From an uncultured archaeon (GTDB lineage Archaea > Micrarchaeota > Micrarchaeia > Micrarchaeales > CABMGC01), in the NCBI GenBank assembly GCA_902385515.1, contig CABMGC010000028.1, forward strand, positions 1-9,696: a DNA stretch of 9,696 nucleotides, in the 5' to 3' direction. The notes beneath the pieces are model-generated. The model worked only from the letters and a program-made list of their open reading frames with translations. It was not told the DNA's origin and did no database searches. This document shows positions 4,179 through 9,696 of this stretch, piece by piece (position 1 is the stretch's first letter; the number at the start of each line of letters is the position of its first letter). Position numbers and translations under genes: made by a program.

Positions 4179-6341
4179 ATGCCCAGGGCCAGCGACAAAG
4201 ATGCGGACACGGGAAGACAAAGACCGAGCGCAGGCAAGCCGTCCGCAAGAAAGGCAAAAGGCAAACAAGGCATTGTTGACGATGCGCCAAAGAGCGCGGC
4301 CGCGCAGGATGACGAGACGCAAAAGGCGGACGACCAAGCCGCACAGTCGGAGGAGGCGTCCTCGCCGAATTCCGACAGCGAAGAAGAAGAAGCAGATGAC
4401 GATAACGAGGCAGGGGATGAAGGTGAAGGTTCGCAGCAGCCTCCCGCCGAAAGCACTGACGCCGCCAAGAATACGTCCTACGAAGAAGGCGTATCGAGCT
4501 ACCAGATTTACGCAGGAGGAAGGTCCGTCAGGGCGCAGCCTGCGGCCGAGCCCCAACCTGAAGAGGATACCGGGCATTACGAAAGCACTGACGAATCCGC
4601 ATCCTCCGCTTCCACTTCTCAGAAAACGGACAGCAGCGACTCCTTGAACGCGCAAAGCACAGAAAGGACCGAGGAAACGTCATCCGCGCAAAGTGAGGAT
4701 GCAAAGCGAACCTCCGTCCAGGAATCCGAATACAGCAATTTCGCTTCCAGCGCCGACAACACGGCGGGCCCGCAGAAAAGCACGGGGCCTGCAGAAGGAA
4801 AGGCGGCAACAGGACAGGCAGAATCGCGCAACGAATACGCGCCAGCGCAACAGGCAAAGGAATCCAAAAAATCAGACTGGAACAGGGACGAGGGATATCC
4901 CAAGCACTATCTGTGGATACTCGGTGTCGTAGTGATAGCTCTTGTCGCGGTGCTTCTCTTTGTGGTGTTCTCGAGGCAGGTGCCGACGTGCATAGCCGCG
5001 AGCCCGTACGTCTGCGGCAATCCGAGCATAAGCACCAGCGGCCTGCTGACCGTACAGGCAGGAGAAATTGGGAGCGCAATAGCGGTCGTTGGCCTTGGCT
5101 GTTCGGCCACGTCTTCGGCGCCGAGCTCGTTCACGCAAGGAAACATAACGCTGCAGTCGGGCACGATGTACTCGCTGATGTTCAACTGCCAGATATCGTC
5201 GAATGCAATCGACACGCCGTTCTCGGGCACGCTATGGCTGGCGCGCCACGACCAGAACGGCAGCACAGTGAACTCGCTTCTCGGCACGGTCAACCTCAGA
5301 TCGGTGGCTGGAGGGCAGCAGGCCAGCACGACTATTTTGCAGGTCAACACCACCCCGCCTCCGCCGAAGATGCACTATGTTACGGTAACGCTTACCAACT
5401 CCCAGGCCCATTCCACCGAAAGGCCTTTCCAGCAGAGGCTTGATATAAGGAGCGTCGCGTACCAGAAGTACATCGACGCCAACTGGACGAACGTTGAGTT
5501 CACGACCGGCCCAGCCGCGACTGGAAACGTCCTGCAGGCGTGGGTTGAGAGCGGCGCGAGCAACTCCTCTTCAAACACGATCGTCTGGGTCAGCCTCCCG
5601 AAAGGGGTGCTCGCAAGCAGCAGCACGAAGATCTACATGAACTTCATGAACGAAAGCGTCATGTCGCAATCCGGCCCGACCGGCGAGGCCCCGCAGCTCA
5701 GCGCATCTTACGGGCAGTACGACAACGGGGCGAGCGTCTTCGAAACGTACAGCAACTTTTCGGGCACGAACTTGAACGAGCATTTCTCGAAGGTCGCCGG
5801 CCTGTCGATTGCGCAGAACAACGGCCTGCGCATAACCAGCACAGACGGGGAGAGCTACTACTACGTCATGACGAGCTACGGAACAGTGGGCTCGGTTGTC
5901 TACGACGCGTACGTGACCGCCCTGAATGCGGGCAACTCCTTCAATTTCCAGGAAGGCCTTGTCCTGGGCTCCAACACGTCGAAAAGCTTCCACGGCACAG
6001 GGGAGCCTGCGGGCAGCAACTACATGTCGAGGGAGAGCAACTTCGGCGGGGGCTATTACCAGATCTACAACGGGACGAAAAGGCTGTCCTCATCGAACTT
6101 CAACGCGGCCTATCCGTTGCGGGCGATAGAGAGCATTGCGATGGACACGTTCTCCGTATCGGCTTCGGACAGCGGGAAGCAGCTGTCCGCCGCTGGCGAG
6201 CCCAAGCAGGGATTCCTGGGCCTCTATCTCTACACCACCTCGGTCAAGGGAGACCTTGAGGTCGTAAACTGGATCAGGACAAGGTCGTACCCGCCGGACG
6301 GGGCGATGCCTTCGGCGGCCTTTGGCGAAGCGCTCTCCTGA
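4179..6341 (+). CDS. Single-pass surface protein: disordered acidic tail, four-cysteine module, DUF2341/lectin-like ectodomain
   Basis: 720 aa; no enzyme activity is apparent. Residues 1-240 are rich in Ser, Glu, Asp, Ala, Gln and Thr, with a run DSEEEEADDD near 65-75, almost no aromatic residues, and no predicted fold. Residues 244-265 are one membrane helix (YLWILGVVVIALVAVLLF), preceded by KESKKS and KH, so by the positive-inside rule the tail is cytoplasmic and the rest is outside. Residues 271-375 hold the module shared with the gene at 2372: C271, C279 in CGNP, C308 in GLGC, C337. A NTTPPPP linker leads to a DUF2341-like domain (about 399-500: VTLTNSQ, LQAWVES, VWVSLP, IYMNF). Residues 500-720 look laminin-G/lectin-like and end in VNWIRTRSYPPDGAMPS. 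Many N-x-S/T sequons lie on the outer side. A sugar-binding or cell-contact role is inferred. The ATG follows a TATA-like box; the gene ends 6 bases from the convergent neighbour. Confidence 0.8.
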   Translation: MPRASDKDADTGRQRPSAGKPSARKAKGKQGIVDDAPKSAAAQDDETQKADDQAAQSEEASSPNSDSEEEEADDDNEAGDEGEGSQQPPAESTDAAKNTSYEEGVSSYQIYAGGRSVRAQPAAEPQPEEDTGHYESTDESASSASTSQKTDSSDSLNAQSTERTEETSSAQSEDAKRTSVQESEYSNFASSADNTAGPQKSTGPAEGKAATGQAESRNEYAPAQQAKESKKSDWNRDEGYPKHYLWILGVVVIALVAVLLFVVFSRQVPTCIAASPYVCGNPSISTSGLLTVQAGEIGSAIAVVGLGCSATSSAPSSFTQGNITLQSGTMYSLMFNCQISSNAIDTPFSGTLWLARHDQNGSTVNSLLGTVNLRSVAGGQQASTTILQVNTTPPPPKMHYVTVTLTNSQAHSTERPFQQRLDIRSVAYQKYIDANWTNVEFTTGPAATGNVLQAWVESGASNSSSNTIVWVSLPKGVLASSSTKIYMNFMNESVMSQSGPTGEAPQLSASYGQYDNGASVFETYSNFSGTNLNEHFSKVAGLSIAQNNGLRITSTDGESYYYVMTSYGTVGSVVYDAYVTALNAGNSFNFQEGLVLGSNTSKSFHGTGEPAGSNYMSRESNFGGGYYQIYNGTKRLSSSNFNAAYPLRAIESIAMDTFSVSASDSGKQLSAAGEPKQGFLGLYLYTTSVKGDLEVVNWIRTRSYPPDGAMPSAAFGEALS

Positions 6342-6347
6342 CCGCCG

Positions 6348-7439
6348 TTAGATTCTGAAGAAAGACACCAGGGACAGCAGGATCTCTATGAGAATTAGCA
6401 CTATCACTATTATCTCAAGGAATCGCGCCCTGCTTACGCTGATGAGCTCGGACACGAATGCCCTCCTCTTCTCGACCGTCTCCAAATCGCTGTCCAGATA
6501 GGCCCTCCACTCGTCTATCTGGAAGGCGTCGTTGAAAAGCCCGTAGAGCTTCACCAAGTACCACTCGCCGAACCCGTATATTGTGTCGTTGACCGCGGTT
6601 ATTATGTCCTTGGTGTTGCCGTAGAGCTCCCCTAGCGAGATGTTGAGCTTTCCGAAGTCCACGCCTTTGGAGAACCTGTTCGGGGTGAACGCCTGCGCCA
6701 TCAAAAGGTCGGTGTCGGCTATCTTCTTTGATATCGCGTTGTGATGAATTCGGAGCTCAAGCAGCTGCATGTTCGCTATCTCGGCGAGCAGGAGTTCGTA
6801 CTCGTACGACTTTTCGGGGCTTATCATCACCGCACCCTCCCAGCCCACGTACATCACGTCGTTTGCGTTGTACGATATTTTCCTCTTGAGTACGTCGGTG
6901 GAATAGTTCGCCTCCAGGGACGCCGGGTCCTGCTCGTCGATCATCAGGCCGGTTATAAGGCTCTGGTACTTCCTCACGAACTCGGCCTGGTCCCCTTTTA
7001 TGTAGTAGAAATTGTATCGCTCCTTCTGGTCGCTGGGCCTTATCGCAGCGAGCTTTGAAAGGCTCCCCTCCACCTTCAATCGCGCCTTCGCGGAGGTCTT
7101 TTCGGCAAACTCGTACACCGCGTTGTCGAACGCCATGAACTTTATGAAATCGGCGTCCGCGGACTCGAAATGGTGCCTGACCCTTATTGAGAAGCTGCCC
7201 GTGGTGAATATCGAGCACTGGACCTTGAATTTGAGATTCTCCTTCTTGGAGTTGGTGAATGTCTCGTCCTTGAGGTTGAACACGAAGGGGACGCTTATCG
7301 AAACTATCTCCTCCGGCGTTGGCTGGGTGTATTCGTACTTGGAAAAGTCCTCCGGCTTGCTCAAAAGGCCCTTGAGCTGCTCCTCGGTGAACTTCGCCCC
7401 CGCGTCATAGACGAACAAGTAGACAATCTCTCCTTCCAA
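6348..7439 (-). CDS. C-terminally anchored membrane protein, DUF155/RMD1-like at its end
   Basis: 363 aa, function not recognised with certainty. The first 335 residues are soluble: a beta-rich start (EIVYLFVYDAG, then SISVPFVFNL) and an alpha-helical, coiled-coil-prone second half from about residue 215. The only membrane helix is at the C-terminus (about 341-361, FLEIIVIVLILIEILLSLV), leaving the body cytoplasmic. The order of helical region, a short R-x-R-F-LEI lead, then a hydrophobic IVLILIE end resembles the DUF155 family (RMD1/SIF2/RMND1), but the N-terminal half does not obviously match it, so I hold that assignment loosely. The start is TTG at 7439, supported by GGTGAT at 7443-7448; I see no better in-frame start before the stop at 7488-7490. 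Convergent with the surface-protein gene (6-base gap) and divergent from the ferritin-VIT1 gene. Confidence 0.75.
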   Translation of the reverse strand: MEGEIVYLFVYDAGAKFTEEQLKGLLSKPEDFSKYEYTQPTPEEIVSISVPFVFNLKDETFTNSKKENLKFKVQCSIFTTGSFSIRVRHHFESADADFIKFMAFDNAVYEFAEKTSAKARLKVEGSLSKLAAIRPSDQKERYNFYYIKGDQAEFVRKYQSLITGLMIDEQDPASLEANYSTDVLKRKISYNANDVMYVGWEGAVMISPEKSYEYELLLAEIANMQLLELRIHHNAISKKIADTDLLMAQAFTPNRFSKGVDFGKLNISLGELYGNTKDIITAVNDTIYGFGEWYLVKLYGLFNDAFQIDEWRAYLDSDLETVEKRRAFVSELISVSRARFLEIIVIVLILIEILLSLVSFFRI

Positions 7440-7442
7440 ACA

Positions 7443-7448
7443 ATCACC
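7443..7448 (-). promoter_or_regulatory. Ribosome binding site deciding a TTG start
   Basis: GGTGAT on the minus strand, complementary to the 3' end of archaeal 16S rRNA, with its GGTG core five bases from the TTG at 7439-7437. This is the main support for a TTG start of the DUF155-like gene, since the frame has no ATG or GTG between the upstream stop and this point. Confidence 0.5.
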
Positions 7449-7502
7449 ACGCGCCCAGAGGCATCGCCAGATCCTCTTCCACCAGTATCACTATTGGAAG
7501 GC

Positions 7503-7510
7503 TAATATAC
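7503..7510 (-). promoter_or_regulatory. TATA-like box for the DUF155-like gene
   Basis: GTATATTA on the minus strand, within an A/T-rich patch. It predicts a transcript start near 7480 and a leader of about 41 bases to the TTG start. Confidence 0.4.
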
Positions 7511-7551
7511 ATTTGCTTGGCCCAGGTCTCGGGCTGACGCCGATAGGAAGG

Positions 7552-7559
7552 CTTAAAAT
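7552..7559 (+). promoter_or_regulatory. TATA-like box for the ferritin-VIT1 gene
   Basis: CTTAAAAT, centred about 58 bases upstream of the ATG at 7614, predicting a leader near 32 bases. The 174-base divergent gap (7440-7613) shows no inverted repeat that I would call an iron-regulator operator. Confidence 0.4.
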
Positions 7560-7613
7560 TGCTGACACTAAAGCTCTAATTCAAAGAGAAACTGCTTTTG
7601 CAACGCTGATGGC

Positions 7614-8480
7614 ATGAAAGACGACAAGGATATCCACATGAGGGCGCTCTGCGACCTGCAGAAGAGCGAGCTCATGGAGCACATGGTCTACTACGACCTG
7701 GCCATGAACCTGAAAGACGCCAAGAACAGGGCGGTGCTGGAGAGGATAGCCAAGGACGAGCTCAGGCACTATCACATAATGAAGCACATAACTGGCGAGG
7801 ACACTGCGCTAGATCGGCTCGGCGTCTTCTGGTATACTTCGGTGTCGCGCATGCTGGGCCTGTCTTTCGGGCTCAAGCTCATGGAGAATCGGGAGAAGAA
7901 CGAGAAGCGCGCCTACGCGAAGCTCGAGAAGGACTACCCTGCAGTGGCAAAGATAATGAACGACGGCGAGGAGCACGAGCACCAGCTCAGGGGCGCCCTT
8001 TCAGAGGAGGCGCTCGAGTACGCCAGCTCCATAGTGCTGGGTCTCAACGACGCTCTGGTGGAGTTGAGCGGCACCCTCGCAGGGTTCACGTTCGCGCTCG
8101 GCAACGCGCAGCTCATCGGGCTGAGCGGACTGATAGTCGGCGTCGCGGCGGCCCTGTCAATGGCGACATCGCACTACCTGTCGGAGAAGGAGGGCAACGG
8201 CAGGGATCCGAAGAAATCCGCGGTCTACACAGGCATAACGTACATGGCGATAGTGCTTCTGCTCGTCGCTCCGTACCTTCTTCTAAGCAGCGTCTACGCC
8301 TCGTTGGCCGCGATGGTGGCGATGACGTTCGTGATAATCGGAGGCTACACCTTCTACATAACCACCGCGAAGAACCAGAAATTCGTGCCGAAGTTCACCG
8401 AAATGGCGATCATATCTGCAGGGGTGGGAATCATCAGCTTCGTGTTCGGACTTCTGCTGAAGAAGTACTACGGGGTCTGA
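7614..8480 (+). CDS. Ferritin-like domain fused to VIT1/CCC1 metal transporter (MbfA-like)
   Basis: 288-aa membrane protein likely moving Fe2+ or Mn2+ across the membrane. Residues 1-128 form a rubrerythrin/ferritin-like four-helix domain: E19/E22-H23 in helix 1, E49-L-R-H52 in helix 2, E91/E94 in helix 3, and E120-H-E-H123 in helix 4, which is the ExxH ligand pattern of a di-iron site. Residues 138-288 are a VIT1/CCC1 domain with about five membrane helices, starting with IVLGLNDALVELSGTLAGF (140-158), where the Gly-Asn-Asp signature and Glu150 lie in the first helix. This order matches bacterial MbfA, an iron/manganese exporter in which the ferritin domain feeds or senses metal; export rather than uptake is inferred from that family. 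The ATG at 7614 is used because the nearby ATG at 7609 terminates at once. Stands alone in its direction; convergent with the methyltransferase gene 15 bases on. Confidence 0.88.
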   Translation: MKDDKDIHMRALCDLQKSELMEHMVYYDLAMNLKDAKNRAVLERIAKDELRHYHIMKHITGEDTALDRLGVFWYTSVSRMLGLSFGLKLMENREKNEKRAYAKLEKDYPAVAKIMNDGEEHEHQLRGALSEEALEYASSIVLGLNDALVELSGTLAGFTFALGNAQLIGLSGLIVGVAAALSMATSHYLSEKEGNGRDPKKSAVYTGITYMAIVLLLVAPYLLLSSVYASLAAMVAMTFVIIGGYTFYITTAKNQKFVPKFTEMAIISAGVGIISFVFGLLLKKYYGV

Positions 8481-8495
8481 GCAGAGCAGGACGGT

Positions 8496-9656
8496 TCAGG
8501 CGGGCGAAGGCGCAACCTTTCGCGCCAGGCTTATCGCCTCAGCGATTTCCCCCTTTGCCTTCCCTTTCGCGCGGCCGAGCGCCTCTTTTAGCACGAATTT
8601 GGCAACTGACCTGGCAAAATCTTCGTCCTCGCCGGCATCGACGCCGGGCAGCAGGTGCAGCACATCCTCCACGACTTCTTTGCCGTCGTGAGTCTTGAAC
8701 TTTCTCTCCTGCCTGAGGGATATCGCGAAATCCCCATTTCCCGTTGCGAGCGCGTAAATGATCGCGGACGTCTCAAACGCTATGCCGTTGACGTCTGAAG
8801 TGCGTCCGACGACGAGTATCGCGCGCCCGTCGCTTTTCAGGGTTCTCCTTATCTCGCGCAGCGCAAGGTACATGTCGAGAACGTATTGAATCACGGACAC
8901 GAAGTGGTTCTGCTTGTTTCTGCCAGCAGACCCGATTTCGCGCCTTGCGAATGCCTCCTTGTCCCAGCCGAGCAGTCCCGCATACCTTCCGTAATTGCTG
9001 GAATACTCGAAGACGTTGAGGTAAGGGGGCGAGGTAAGCACCAGGCTGGCGCATCCGTTTGGAAGAGGCAGGAACCTCGCATCGGCATCCAGAATCCTGC
9101 ATTCCCCTTTGCTGTAGGGCAGCCCCATCACTATCTGCCTGTGCGTCTCGAAGGCCTTGACGAACTTGCCGATCGTGTCTGGGCCTAACAGAAGGGAAAG
9201 CCTCAGTAGCGAATTTACGACCATGCCGTGCGCAAGGGGGTCGTGCAGCGTTTCCCTGAGCAGCTTTCGAAGCTGCGCACGCCTCCTGCCGTCAATGCCT
9301 TCGCCAAGGTAGGCTGGATCTGAAAGGTTTTCCTTGCCGAGGGCCTTCTCTACCGAGCTCCACGCGGCCTTTGCGCGCGCGATGCGGGCGCTCGCGTCCA
9401 GGTTGCAGAAGAGGTAGGTTCCCGCCAGCTCCAGCGCCGCGGGGTTTATGTCAGCACCGAGACAGGGCAGGCCCCTGCGCGCCGACTCGAGAAGGGTGGT
9501 GCCGCTGCCGACGAATGGATCGAGAACGACGTCCCCGCGCCTCGCGTACGAATCAAGCAGCACCTCGACCAGCTCGGGCGGAAACTGGCCTCGCCACAGG
9601 AAGGGGTTCCTCCGCCTCGGGCCTATTTCGCCCGATTTCATCCGAGGCGCGGGCAT
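8496..9656 (-). CDS. N4/N6 amino-group DNA methyltransferase (possibly 5'-incomplete)
   Basis: AdoMet-dependent methyltransferase of the N6-adenine/N4-cytosine group. From the ATG at 9656 it has 386 aa. A motif X-like NPFLWRGQFPPELV (17-30) precedes motif I, VVLDPFVGSGTTL (43-55), and the acidic motif II residue D69 in GADINPAAL. The catalytic motif IV is TSPPY at 208-212, where TSPPY is commonest in N4-cytosine and some N6-adenine enzymes. About 140 mostly helical residues separate motifs II and IV, which may hold target recognition. The C-terminus is Lys/Ala/Glu-rich. There is no endonuclease or specificity subunit beside it in this window, so it may be an orphan methylase or have a partner beyond the edge. 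The frame stays open from 9656 to the right edge, reading IFEEFRNFAIAK just upstream, so the true start may lie outside. An RNA substrate cannot be ruled out. Confidence 0.8.
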   Translation of the reverse strand: MPAPRMKSGEIGPRRRNPFLWRGQFPPELVEVLLDSYARRGDVVLDPFVGSGTTLLESARRGLPCLGADINPAALELAGTYLFCNLDASARIARAKAAWSSVEKALGKENLSDPAYLGEGIDGRRRAQLRKLLRETLHDPLAHGMVVNSLLRLSLLLGPDTIGKFVKAFETHRQIVMGLPYSKGECRILDADARFLPLPNGCASLVLTSPPYLNVFEYSSNYGRYAGLLGWDKEAFARREIGSAGRNKQNHFVSVIQYVLDMYLALREIRRTLKSDGRAILVVGRTSDVNGIAFETSAIIYALATGNGDFAISLRQERKFKTHDGKEVVEDVLHLLPGVDAGEDEDFARSVAKFVLKEALGRAKGKAKGEIAEAISLARKVAPSPA

Positions 9657-9696
9657 CTTCGCTATCGCAAAATTGCGGAATTCTTCAAAAATCGAA

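Noticed and set aside
4056..4655. Upstream extension of the pyrophosphatase reading frame to 381 codons.
   Set aside because: The extra 200 residues are Arg/Leu/Cys-rich, cross both promoters, and lie antisense to the N-terminal coding region of the 720-aa protein; the family start aligns at 4055.
9666..9677. Inverted repeat CGCAA-AA-TTGCG upstream of the methyltransferase ATG, a possible operator.
   Set aside because: Five-base arms are too short to stand out, and the stretch may itself be coding because the frame is open through it.

Overview
The window looks archaeal and most like a DPANN lineage, probably Micrarchaeota or a relative. The reasons are: TATA-like A/T boxes about 35-60 bases upstream of several genes in otherwise G+C-rich DNA; frequent AGG and ATA codons; an archaeal-type ITP/XTP pyrophosphatase; a pilin-like N-terminus of the QSAxE...YGWAI kind; and a DUF2341-type surface protein ending in a WIRTRxYPPxGxMPS motif. 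The lineage is an inference from gene style; no marker gene here settles it.

Layout. (1) Positions 1-2200, minus strand: a compact run msrB -> msrA -> threonine synthase-like gene -> valS (N-terminus only, cut by the left edge). The first three overlap by 20 and 4 bases, so they are very probably cotranscribed; valS has its own TATA-like box. (2) Positions 2201-6341: two plus-strand genes for membrane-anchored surface proteins, with a minus-strand ITP/XTP pyrophosphatase between them. The first surface gene appears split by a -1 frame change near 2920: its pilin-like/four-cysteine part is in one frame and its PA14-like part in the next. The second (720 aa) has a long acidic, Ser-rich, probably disordered N-terminal tail, one membrane helix, the same four-cysteine module, and a DUF2341/lectin-like ectodomain. 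(3) Positions 6348-7439, minus strand: a C-terminally anchored membrane protein whose end resembles the DUF155/RMD1 family. (4) Positions 7614-8480, plus strand: a ferritin-like domain fused to a VIT1/CCC1 transporter (MbfA-like), probably for Fe/Mn handling. (5) Positions 8496 to the right edge, minus strand: an N4/N6 amino-methyltransferase with no visible restriction partner.

How they fit together. MsrA/MsrB repair both methionine sulfoxide stereoisomers, and the ferritin-VIT1 protein limits free iron, so both fit an oxidative and metal stress theme. The two surface proteins share a domain that looks specific to them and probably belong to one surface or adhesion function. That shared four-cysteine module, together with the frame-split pilin-PA14 gene, is the least ordinary part of the window. 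I see no CRISPR array, insertion sequence, tRNA or rRNA, and no gene-free stretch longer than 300 bases.
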